This document shows positions 23,925 to 31,762 of a stretch of 34,201 bases of DNA, one piece after another. Where the stretch lies: assembly GCF_028823535.1 (NCBI RefSeq), contig NZ_JAQIYM010000027.1, positions 1 through 34,201 of the forward strand, given 5' to 3'. Each line of letters begins with the position of its first letter. Position 1 is the stretch's first letter. Origin of the DNA: Pseudomonas serbica. GTDB taxonomy: Bacteria; Pseudomonadota; Gammaproteobacteria; Pseudomonadales; Pseudomonadaceae. The position numbers and the translations under genes were made by a program. The notes beneath the pieces were generated by a model. The model worked only from the letters and a program-made list of their open reading frames with translations. It was not told where the DNA came from and made no database searches.

Positions 23925-24380
23925 TCAACGCTGCAAGTCCAGGCAATAGGTGTAGTAACCCGGATCACGCACGTAACCCAACGACTCATACAACCGCTGG
24001 GCGCTGTGGTTATCAGTCGCGGTTTCCAGGGTCACGCCCTTGGCGCCCATCAACCGCGCGAAGTCGCGGGCGGTGTTCATCAATAGCGTGCCAACGCCTT
24101 GGCCCCGGGCGGCGGGCGTGGTGAACAGGTCGCCGAGCAGCCAGGTGCGGTGCGCGTCTATGGAGGAGAAGGTTGGGAACATCTGCACGAAACCCAGGGT
24201 TTCGCCCTTGCTGTCCTCGGCGAAAAAGATCACCGACTCGTCGCGGGCGATGCGTTCGGCGATGAAGTCGCGCGATTGGGGAAGGTTCGACGGCTGGCCG
24301 TAGAAGCCGCGATAAGCGTCGAATAACGGGGCGATTTTTTCGATGTGCGAGGCGTCGGCGCGCAGGGCCTGGATTGGCAT
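23925..24380 (-). CDS. GNAT family N-acetyltransferase
   Basis: This 151-residue GNAT protein has the acetyl-CoA binding motif ARGQGVGTLL at about residues 91-100, preceded by LLGDLFTTPAARG. It ends in the typical NHSAQRLYESLGYVRDPGYYTYCLDL. It transfers an acetyl group from acetyl-CoA to an unknown acceptor in the cytoplasm. I chose the ATG at 24380 because GGAG lies seven bases upstream; the reading extended to 24428 lacks a ribosome site. Confidence 0.92.
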   Translation of the reverse strand: MPIQALRADASHIEKIAPLFDAYRGFYGQPSNLPQSRDFIAERIARDESVIFFAEDSKGETLGFVQMFPTFSSIDAHRTWLLGDLFTTPAARGQGVGTLLMNTARDFARLMGAKGVTLETATDNHSAQRLYESLGYVRDPGYYTYCLDLQR

Positions 24381-24451
24381 GAGGGGGCTCCATTGCGGTC
24401 TTGGGGAATTACAGCCTAGCAACCACAACGAAAAAATTCCTCCACACCCCC

Positions 24452-24541
24452 TGTGGGAGCGGGCTTGCTCGCGAAGGCGGAGTGTCAGTCGACATATTCA
24501 TTGACTGACACTCCGTCTTCGCGAGCAAGCCCGCTCCCACA
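24452..24541. repeat. REPIN, GTGGGAGC class, near-perfect long hairpin
   Basis: Arms of 39 bp (24452-24490 and 24503-24541) differ at one base around a 12-base loop. The outer part is REP-like (TGTGGGAGCGGGCTTGCTCG) and the inner part (GGAGTGTCAGTC) is perfectly complementary. The class differs from the GTAGGAGC array at 1-934. It lies between the GMC gene end (24553) and the GNAT gene start and could terminate or stabilise the GMC transcript. Confidence 0.93.
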
Positions 24542-24552
24542 TTGGATTGCGA

Positions 24553-26256
24553 TCAGACCCGCACGTTACGCCCAGGCAGTGTTGTGCGCTGGCTGTTCTC
24601 CCAGTTCTCCACCAGCCCCACCGGCACGTCCGCCGCCGGCAGCATCTGCACCCCACGCACCAGGTCCGCAGCCCGCTCGGCGAGCATGATGGTTGGCGCA
24701 TTGAGGTTGCCGTTCGGCTCGGTTGGGAACACCGATGAGTCGATCACTCGCAACCCCGTGATGCCATGCACCCGCAACTCGGAATCCACCACTGCCATGT
24801 CGTCCTCGCCCATGCGGCACGAGCCACAGGGATGGTAAGTGCTTTCGAGGTTGTCACGGACAAAGGCATCGAGGTCTTCGTCACTGGTCACCAGGGCGCC
24901 GGGAGCGATTTCGCCGTCGCGGAAGCGGTCCATGGCTTTCTGGCCGATGATTTCGCGGGTCAGGCGGATGCAGCGGCGGAAGCCTTCGCGATCCTCTTCG
25001 CGCTCCAGGTAGTTGAAGCGAATTTCCGGATGCTCGTACGGATCGGCCGAACGCACCCGCACGTACCCGCGGCTTTTCGGTTTGTTGGGACCTGTGAGCA
25101 CCATGAAACCGTGGCCCTTGATCGGCTTGTTGCCGTCGTAGCGCATCGCTGCCGGCAGGAAGTGGAACTGGATGTCCGGCCAGCGCAGGCCCTTCTCGGA
25201 GCGGATGAAACCACCGGCCTCGAAGTGGTTGGTGGCGCCCAGGCCGTCCTTGAACAGCAGCCAGCGCAAACCGATCATCAGCTTGCTCAGCGGGTCCATC
25301 TTGCTGTTGAGGGTCACCGGCTCCTTGCAGCCGAACTGGATGTACACCTCGGCGTGATCCTGCAGGTTCTCTCCTACTCCCGGCAGGTCATGGCGCACGC
25401 CGATTCCGGCCTTGCGCAGGACCGCGGCCGGGCCGATGCCGGAGCGATGCAGCAGGTGCGGCGAGCCGATCGGCCCGGACGAAATCAGCACTTCACGGTT
25501 GCAGTGCACTTGGTGGGTCTGGCCACCGTGGTCATACATGACCCCCACCGCGCGCTTGCCTTCGAGGATGACCTGGCGGGTCATCGCGTGGGTGACCACC
25601 GTCAGGTTCGGACGCCCCATGGCCGGGCGCAGATAGGCGTTGGCCGTGGAGCAACGCACACCGTTCTTTACGGTCATGTGCATCGCGCCGAAGCCTTCCT
25701 GCATGTAGCCGTTGCAGTCTTCGGTCTTGATGTAGCCCGCCTCGGCACCGGCTTCAACCCAGGCCCCGTACAGCGGGTTCTTCATGTTGTTGCCGTTGGT
25801 GGTGTGCAACGGCCCGGTCTGCCCGCGATAGCTGTCGCCACCGGACTCGTAGCTTTCGGCGCGCTTGAAGTACGGCAGGCAATTCTTGTAGCCCCAGCCC
25901 TGGGCGCCGAGGGATTCCCATTCGTCGAAATCCAGCGCGTGGCCGCGGATATACACCAGGCCATTGATCGACGACGAGCCCCCCAGCACCTTGCCCCGTG
26001 GGCAGTGGATGCGCCGGCCGTTGAGGTAGGTTTCCGGTTCGGTTTCGTAACGCCAGTTGTACTTTTTGGTGTTCATCGGGATCGAGAATGCGCTCGGCAT
26101 CTGGATCACCACGCTCTTGTCACTGCCGCCAAACTCCAGCACCAGCACCGAGGTGGCCGGGTCTTCGCTCAGGCGGTTGGCCAACACACAACCTGCCGAG
26201 CCTGCGCCAATGATGATGTAGTCGTATTTTTGCGTGGTCATTCTTTGTGTGGTCAT
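24553..26256 (-). CDS. GMC oxidoreductase, choline dehydrogenase-like
   Basis: This 567-residue FAD flavoprotein of the glucose-methanol-choline family has the N-terminal FAD motif GAGSAG (17-22) and the signature PRGKVLGGSSSINGLVYIRGH (about 89-109). The C-terminal active-site pair is His475 (YHPCGSC) and Asn519 (GNLNAPT). It should oxidise a primary alcohol to an aldehyde; the family includes betA but the substrate is not decided by sequence. GGAG lies seven bases before the ATG at 26256, and only two bases separate it from the permease stop, so it is co-translated with the operon. The N-terminus carries a duplicated MTTQ (MTTQRMTTQK). Confidence 0.92.
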   Translation of the reverse strand: MTTQRMTTQKYDYIIIGAGSAGCVLANRLSEDPATSVLVLEFGGSDKSVVIQMPSAFSIPMNTKKYNWRYETEPETYLNGRRIHCPRGKVLGGSSSINGLVYIRGHALDFDEWESLGAQGWGYKNCLPYFKRAESYESGGDSYRGQTGPLHTTNGNNMKNPLYGAWVEAGAEAGYIKTEDCNGYMQEGFGAMHMTVKNGVRCSTANAYLRPAMGRPNLTVVTHAMTRQVILEGKRAVGVMYDHGGQTHQVHCNREVLISSGPIGSPHLLHRSGIGPAAVLRKAGIGVRHDLPGVGENLQDHAEVYIQFGCKEPVTLNSKMDPLSKLMIGLRWLLFKDGLGATNHFEAGGFIRSEKGLRWPDIQFHFLPAAMRYDGNKPIKGHGFMVLTGPNKPKSRGYVRVRSADPYEHPEIRFNYLEREEDREGFRRCIRLTREIIGQKAMDRFRDGEIAPGALVTSDEDLDAFVRDNLESTYHPCGSCRMGEDDMAVVDSELRVHGITGLRVIDSSVFPTEPNGNLNAPTIMLAERAADLVRGVQMLPAADVPVGLVENWENSQRTTLPGRNVRV

Positions 26257-26258
26257 GG

Positions 26259-27833
26259 TTATCTCCCGACCGTCGATTCAGTAAATACCGGTTGCAGTGG
26301 TTTTTTGTGGATCAGCGTGTCGCCGGTGGTGTATTGCGGGGAGGTTTTCTCGATCTGCTGGATCACCGCCTCTTCGCGTTTGAGATCGATCGAGCGGCTC
26401 AGCCAGTAGTACGCCAGGCCCGAGACGATCAGCCCCACCAGCCAGGCGATGTCGATGCTGCCCAGTGCCTTGGCCAGCGGGCCGACATACACTTCGCGTT
26501 GCTCGACGCCGTCATAGATGTAGAAGAACGGAATCATCGAGATGAAGCCGATGGCGTAGGCGGCCATACCGCGCAGGCCCCAGTTGCCATAGATATTGCC
26601 GTGGGGCATGAAGAAGTGCGGGATGGCGTAGCGGCCCTTGCGCACGAAGAAGTAGTCGGTGAGGTTGACCGAGGTCCAGGGCACCAGGAAGTACAGCATC
26701 ACCACCAGGTAGATGCCGAGCACCGACAGGCCTTTGCCGGAACTCTGGATGCTCAGGGCTACGCCCAGTTGCAGCAGGATCACGAAAGCGATGGCGATGA
26801 TCCGCGCCTTGCGGGTCGGTTCGATGTGCTTGATCGAATCGACACAGGTCAGGGTGGTCAGCTTGGCGCTGTAGATGTTCATCGCGATCACCGGCAGGAA
26901 CGCCAGGATGGTCACCACCACCACCGCGGTGCCGATCAGCGGCGACACGGTGTTGCCGACTTGACCCAGGGCCACCAGCACATCGGTGGAGTGCAGGTGA
27001 TCGGCCAGCCAGCCGCCGACGGAAATCATCCACGCACCGGACAGCGACGCACCAAGAAACACCACGGCGATCAGCTTGCCGCTGGAGGTGTTCTTTGGCA
27101 GATAACGCGAGTAGTCCGACACGTACGGGGCATAGGCGATGTTGTAGCTCGCCGCCGCCGCGAACTGGGCGATGAAACCGGTCCAGTTGAAGCCCAGCGG
27201 CGGCGGGGCCACTTCGCCTTCGGCCAGTGCCGGCAAGACCGCATCCGGCACCCAGCCCATCACCACCGCCAGTGTCACCAGGCCGTACAGCGGTAGCGAC
27301 AGGTACAACGCCCATTTGAAGCTGCGGTGCATCCAGTCATGGCCGAGGATGGCCAACACCGCCGCCGGGAGGGTCACGGCCACCGCGATCACCACGGGGT
27401 TGAATCCGAACAGCGTATGCAGGCCCTGCATCATCAGGACCAGATTGACGATGTTGAACCCGGCGAACACGAACAGCGTCGCCAGCAGCACGAGGATCAC
27501 GCCACGGTAACCGAACTGCGCGCGGGACTGGATCATCTGCGGCAAGCCGAGGTGCGGGCCCTGGGATCCGTGAAACGCCATGAACAGCGTGCCGAACATG
27601 ATGCCCAGGGTGCCGGCGAGTGTGGTCCAGAGCGCGGTCAGGCCGACGCTCGGGCCTACGAAGCCGATGGTCATGGTGAAGAAGGTGAAGTTGCCGAGAA
27701 ACCAGAACGGGCCCTGGCTCGACAGTTTGTCGGTGCGTTCGTCCTCGGGGATGAAGTCAATCGAATGCCCCTCGACGACGGATTTGTCATCGAGGGAGGA
27801 CACACTCGTGGCGGACTTGGCGTTTGTGTTCAT
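26259..27833 (-). CDS. NCS1 family permease (cytosine/purine/allantoin type)
   Basis: This 524-residue protein has about twelve transmembrane helices and fits NCS1 symporters (purine-cytosine permease family), which import nucleobases, allantoin, hydantoins or related nitrogen compounds with Na+ or H+. Recognised parts include GPFWFLGNFTFFTMTIGFVGPSVGL at the front and GFNWTGFIAQFAAAASYNIAYAPYVSDYSRYLP in the middle. The ATG at 27833 has a weak ribosome site (AAGAG). It precedes the GMC gene by two bases. The cargo is not known; in this operon a guanidino or amino alcohol compound is a reasonable guess only. Confidence 0.9.
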   Translation of the reverse strand: MNTNAKSATSVSSLDDKSVVEGHSIDFIPEDERTDKLSSQGPFWFLGNFTFFTMTIGFVGPSVGLTALWTTLAGTLGIMFGTLFMAFHGSQGPHLGLPQMIQSRAQFGYRGVILVLLATLFVFAGFNIVNLVLMMQGLHTLFGFNPVVIAVAVTLPAAVLAILGHDWMHRSFKWALYLSLPLYGLVTLAVVMGWVPDAVLPALAEGEVAPPPLGFNWTGFIAQFAAAASYNIAYAPYVSDYSRYLPKNTSSGKLIAVVFLGASLSGAWMISVGGWLADHLHSTDVLVALGQVGNTVSPLIGTAVVVVTILAFLPVIAMNIYSAKLTTLTCVDSIKHIEPTRKARIIAIAFVILLQLGVALSIQSSGKGLSVLGIYLVVMLYFLVPWTSVNLTDYFFVRKGRYAIPHFFMPHGNIYGNWGLRGMAAYAIGFISMIPFFYIYDGVEQREVYVGPLAKALGSIDIAWLVGLIVSGLAYYWLSRSIDLKREEAVIQQIEKTSPQYTTGDTLIHKKPLQPVFTESTVGR

Positions 27834-27947
27834 GATGGACTCTTATTGTTGGAAGATCATGACGAGATAACTGCATTCTTCGGGTGAACGACGCCCGGGG
27901 GCCTCCATGCCGTTCCTGATGTTCAAACGTGTAAATGACGAAAAACC

Positions 27948-28037
27948 TGTAGGAGCGAGCTTGCTCGCGAAAGCGTTGGGTCAGGCAACATATTTGTCGA
28001 ATGTACCGGCCTCTTCGCGAGCAAGCTCGCTCCTACA
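27948..28037. repeat. REPIN within the operon
   Basis: Inverted REP doublet TGTAGGAGCGAGCTTGCTCG / CGAGCAAGCTCGCTCCTACA, a third REP sequence class in this window. It lies in the 215-bp gap between the aldehyde dehydrogenase stop (28049) and the permease start (27833), so it would be transcribed within a polycistronic mRNA, where such hairpins can reduce downstream expression. Confidence 0.92.
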
Positions 28038-28048
28038 AAGGGCAGGCG

Positions 28049-29560
28049 TCAGGCTGGCAGCGTGATCCACACCGCCTTGGTTTCGAGCAGGTAGTCGAGC
28101 TGCTCCGCGCCCAGGTCCTTGCCGAACCCGGACTGCTTGTAGCCACCGAACGGCATCGACGGGTCGAGGGTGCCGTGAGCGTTGACGTAGACCGAACCGG
28201 CCTTGAGCCGTGGAATCAGGCTGTGCACCTTGCCCAAGTCGTTGGAATACAGGGCCGCCGCCAGGCCATAGACCGAGTCGTTGGCCAAGGCCAGCGCCTC
28301 TTCCTCATCGTCGAACGGTGCGGTGACCAGCACTGGCCCGAAGATCTCTTCCTGGACGATACGCATGTCGTTGCGGCAGTTGGCGAAGATGGTCGGTTCA
28401 ACGAAGAAGCCAGGGCCATCGACCGGTTGGCCGCCGTAGACCAGTTCGGCGCCTTCGGCCTTGCCGGTCTCGATGTACTCGGTCACGCGCTGCTTTTGCA
28501 GGGCCGAGACCAGTGGGCCGATGAAGCAGTCCGGGTCCAGGCCCGGGGCCATTTTCAGGGTGCGTGTGTAGGCGATCAGCTCACTCAGGAATTGCTCGTA
28601 GACGCTGCTATGAATATAGGCTCGCGTGCCGGCGTCGCAAACCTGCCCGGAGTTGAAAAACACCCCGTTGGCGACCGCTTGTGCCGCCGCCGGAATGTCA
28701 GCATCGGCAAACACGATGACCGGTGATTTGCCGCCGAGCTCGAGGGTCAGGCGCTTCATCTCGTCCAGCGCCGCGCGGCCAACGGTAACGCCCACCGGGG
28801 TCGATCCAGTGAAGGTCAGTTTATCGATGCCAGGGTGGGTGGCCATGGCCGCGCCGACCACGCTGCCACGTCCGGTGACGATGTTGATCACGCCATCCGG
28901 AATGCCCGCTTCCTGCACCAGTTCAGCGAAACGCAGGGCCGACAGCGAGGTCAGTTCGGCGGGTTTGACCACCACGGTGCAACCGGTGGCCAGCGCCGCG
29001 CCGAGTTTCCAGGCCATGGTTTGCAACGGGAAGTTCCACGGCACGATGGCGCCGACCACGCCCACCGCTTCCTTGCGGGTATAGGCCAGGTAATTGCCCG
29101 GCAGCGAAGGCTCGACGGTACGGCCGTGGAGCTTGGTGGCCCAACCGGCGAAGTAACGCAGGGTATCGACGGTACCCTGGATGTCGACGTCCTTGGCGAA
29201 GGCGACCGACTTGCCCATGTCGATCGATTCGATTTGCGCCAACTCAGCAGCGTTCTGTTCAATCAAGTCCGCCAGGCGCTGGATCAGGCGTTCCCGTTGC
29301 GCTGGTTTGGCCTGGCTCCATTGGCCACCGTCGAATTGCGCACGGGCGGCTTGCACGGCGCGGTCCAGGTCAGCGGTGGTGCCCATCGGAATGCGGGTGA
29401 TCAGGCCTTCGGTCGAAGGTTCGATCACATCGGAAGTCTGGCCGTCGCTGGCTTCGACCCAGGCGCCGCCGATGAACATTTTCTGGACCTTGCCGAGGAA
29501 GGTCTGGGTGGCTTCGCTGACGCCGAATTTTTGCAGGTAACTTTTGACGATCGTGTCCAT
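28049..29560 (-). CDS. NAD(P)-dependent aldehyde dehydrogenase
   Basis: This 503-residue aldehyde dehydrogenase has all catalytic parts: Asn176 (PWNFP), Glu274 (LELGGKSP) and nucleophile Cys308 (FFNSGQVCDAG). It oxidises an aldehyde to the carboxylic acid with NAD(P)+. The FTGSTPVG cofactor motif is at about residues 250-257. The gene is 65 bases downstream of the ureohydrolase gene on the same strand. The natural aldehyde is probably the product of the GMC oxidoreductase in the same operon, which is inference from context. AGAGAG precedes the ATG. Confidence 0.95.
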   Translation of the reverse strand: MDTIVKSYLQKFGVSEATQTFLGKVQKMFIGGAWVEASDGQTSDVIEPSTEGLITRIPMGTTADLDRAVQAARAQFDGGQWSQAKPAQRERLIQRLADLIEQNAAELAQIESIDMGKSVAFAKDVDIQGTVDTLRYFAGWATKLHGRTVEPSLPGNYLAYTRKEAVGVVGAIVPWNFPLQTMAWKLGAALATGCTVVVKPAELTSLSALRFAELVQEAGIPDGVINIVTGRGSVVGAAMATHPGIDKLTFTGSTPVGVTVGRAALDEMKRLTLELGGKSPVIVFADADIPAAAQAVANGVFFNSGQVCDAGTRAYIHSSVYEQFLSELIAYTRTLKMAPGLDPDCFIGPLVSALQKQRVTEYIETGKAEGAELVYGGQPVDGPGFFVEPTIFANCRNDMRIVQEEIFGPVLVTAPFDDEEEALALANDSVYGLAAALYSNDLGKVHSLIPRLKAGSVYVNAHGTLDPSMPFGGYKQSGFGKDLGAEQLDYLLETKAVWITLPA

Positions 29561-29625
29561 TTTTGTTCTCTCTGCCCGGCAGTCAGAGCCTGTCGGGTCA
29601 CTGGTTTCGATGTTCAGGCCTGCTC

Positions 29626-30627
29626 TTAAGCCAGGGTCGCTTCACTCTCGGCGGCCGCCCGTACCAAGCCGCGCTCGTGGAAGATGAAACCGATGCTGTT
29701 GAGCAGCAGTTGCGCGGCCAGGATCGAGGTCATGCCGGTCGGGTCGTACACCGGTGCGACTTCCACCAGGTCCATGCCGACGATGTTGCCTTTGCTGCGC
29801 TTGGCCAGGGCCTGGATGATTTCCAGCACTTCGTAGTAAAGAAAGCCGCCGTGGCTCGGAGTGCCGGTGCCCGGGGCGATGGACGGGTCGAAGCCGTCGA
29901 TGTCGATGGTGATGTAGTAGTTGATGTTCTGCGGGATCAGCGCCAGTACACCCTCGACGCCAAGGCGACGCACATCGCGCACCGAGAGAATCTTCGAGCC
30001 GGCTTCGTGGGCCGCTTCGTAGTCGTCGCGGTTGGACGACGACACGTTGCGGATGCCCATCTGCGTCATGCCGACGATGTGGTTCATTTCCGAGGCGCGG
30101 CGCAGCGGATTGCCGTGGCCGTAACGTACGCCGTGGCGCTCGTCGACGAAGTCCAGGTGCGCATCGAAGTGGATGATGTGGATCGGGCCACGGCCTTCGA
30201 AGGCCTTGATCACCGGCGCATGTACCGAGTGATCGCCGCCGAGCACCACCGGCATCACCCCGGCATCGAGGATCTTGCGCACGGCGTATTCGGTGTTCTT
30301 GTTACTGGTGGCCATGTCGGTGTGGACGATGTCGGCATCACCGACGTCGACCATGCGCACGTCCGAAGCGGTGAGGTACATCACGTCGTCTTCGTGGTCA
30401 TAGGCGCCGGCGTGGCCGAAGGAAAACAGCGTCGATGCTTCACGAATCCCGCGTGGTCCGAAGCGTGCGCCGGAGCGCCACTGGGTGCCCATGTCGTTGG
30501 GTACGCCAAGCACCGCGACGTCGGCATCCAGGGCATCCCAATCGGTGCACACCGGGGATTTGCCAAAGGTGCAATGACCCACGAATGGCAGGTTCAGGCG
30601 ACCGGATTCATAACCGTTGTTCGACAT
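29626..30627 (-). CDS. Ureohydrolase (agmatinase/guanidinobutyrase-like)
   Basis: This 333-residue ureohydrolase has the binuclear metal set His133 (GGDHS), Asp155, His157, Asp159 (DAHLD) and Asp242, Asp244 (DIDGFDP). It hydrolyses a guanidino group, releasing urea and an amine. Agmatinase, guanidinobutyrase and guanidinopropionase cannot be separated by eye. Pseudomonads have gbuA and gpuA with divergent LysR-type regulators, the layout seen here. I chose the ATG at 30627 because AGAGG lies six bases upstream; a GTG at 30642 has no site. It is the first gene of the leftward operon and divergent from the LysR gene. Confidence 0.92.
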   Translation of the reverse strand: MSNNGYESGRLNLPFVGHCTFGKSPVCTDWDALDADVAVLGVPNDMGTQWRSGARFGPRGIREASTLFSFGHAGAYDHEDDVMYLTASDVRMVDVGDADIVHTDMATSNKNTEYAVRKILDAGVMPVVLGGDHSVHAPVIKAFEGRGPIHIIHFDAHLDFVDERHGVRYGHGNPLRRASEMNHIVGMTQMGIRNVSSSNRDDYEAAHEAGSKILSVRDVRRLGVEGVLALIPQNINYYITIDIDGFDPSIAPGTGTPSHGGFLYYEVLEIIQALAKRSKGNIVGMDLVEVAPVYDPTGMTSILAAQLLLNSIGFIFHERGLVRAAAESEATLA

Positions 30628-30740
30628 TTCTAGCCTCTCCACTTCTTGTTATCGGCTTGGCGGAACTGCAAGGCGACCGCCGTTGGAGAGACTATGGGCG
30701 CAGGTTTTCGTGGAAAAAATGCTAAACATCAGATACTCAT

Positions 30741-30755
30741 ATCGGCATTACCGAT
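30741..30755. promoter_or_regulatory. T-N11-A palindrome, probable LysR operator
   Basis: Inverted repeat ATCGG-CATTA-CCGAT containing a T-N11-A core, located between the ureohydrolase start (30627) and the LysR start (30779). Position and symmetry match a LysR-type binding site that controls the divergent operon and autoregulates. Confidence 0.6.
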
Positions 30756-30778
30756 GCATCCACAGGCCGGAGGTCAAC

Positions 30779-31693
30779 GTGATTCAACTGCACGATGTCG
30801 ATCTGAAGTTGCTCAGGGTGTTTGCCACGATTGTCCGCTGCGGCGGTTTCTCGGCCGCCCAGGCGGCGCTGAATGCCGGGCAGTCGACGATCAGCGAACA
30901 GATGACCCATCTGGAAACCCGATTGGGGGTCAAGCTCTGCCAGCGCGGGCGCAGCGGCTTCCGCCTGACCGAGCAAGGGGTGGCGATCCATGAGGCCACC
31001 CAGCGCCTGCTGTCGGCGGTGGAGAACTTCTGCATGGACGCCGACGTGCTCAAGCAGCACATCAGCGGCAAGCTCAACCTGGGCATCATCGACACCACCA
31101 TCACCGACCCGGATTCGCCCATTCCGCGCACCACCCAGCGCTTCGTGTCGCGCGGCCATGACGTGCACCTGAACGTCTACGTGGGTACGCCGGCGGAGCT
31201 GGAAGAGCGGGTACTCGACGGCCGCCTGCATTTGGCCATCGGGCACTTTCCGATCCATGTGCCGGGCCTGCTGCAATCGCCGCTGTACCAGGAAGCACTG
31301 GGCTTGTATTGCGGGCGCCGGCATCCGCTGTACGGCAGCCAGGCTGAAGGTGAGGAATTGCTCGAAGAAGTCGCGGCCGGGCGCATCGTCGTCCGCGGCT
31401 ACATGCAGCAACATGACCTCGAACACCTGGGCGTCAGCAAGGCGGCCGCCACCGTGGACAACATCGAAGCCACGGCGATCCTGATCATTTCCGGCGCCTA
31501 CCTGGGCTTTCTGCCGGAGCACTTCGCTGCCCAATGGGTCAAGAGTGGCGAGATGCACCAGTTGGCCCCGGGTAGCTTACGTTTGAGATCACCGTTCGAC
31601 GTGATCACCCGTCGCGGCGTGGCACCGCCGCCGATCCTCCAGGCGTTCCTCGAGGACCTGGCGGCCAGCGCCCGCAAAACGGCTAACGGATGA
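30779..31693 (+). CDS. LysR family regulator of the ureohydrolase operon
   Basis: This 304-residue LysR regulator has its helix-turn-helix at about residues 5-62 (LKLLRVFATIVRCGGFSAAQAALNAGQSTISEQMTHLETRLGVKLCQRGRSGF). The effector domain follows from about 90. The start is GTG at 30779 with GGAGG five bases upstream. It is divergent from the ureohydrolase with a T-N11-A palindrome in between, so it is the likely regulator of that operon. Its inducer may be the guanidino substrate, as for the GbuR/GpuR-type regulators, by analogy only. Confidence 0.92.
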   Translation: MIQLHDVDLKLLRVFATIVRCGGFSAAQAALNAGQSTISEQMTHLETRLGVKLCQRGRSGFRLTEQGVAIHEATQRLLSAVENFCMDADVLKQHISGKLNLGIIDTTITDPDSPIPRTTQRFVSRGHDVHLNVYVGTPAELEERVLDGRLHLAIGHFPIHVPGLLQSPLYQEALGLYCGRRHPLYGSQAEGEELLEEVAAGRIVVRGYMQQHDLEHLGVSKAAATVDNIEATAILIISGAYLGFLPEHFAAQWVKSGEMHQLAPGSLRLRSPFDVITRRGVAPPPILQAFLEDLAASARKTANG

Positions 31694-31762
31694 CATGACG
31701 CTCGCCAAATTCAAATTCGCCCCGGCATACTGATTTTCGTTTGCCACTTTTGCAGGTCCGTC

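Noticed and set aside
24766..26409. 547-codon forward reading frame over the GMC gene
   Set aside because: It is antisense to a clear enzyme gene, is rich in Val, His and Ala, and has no start signal or domain.
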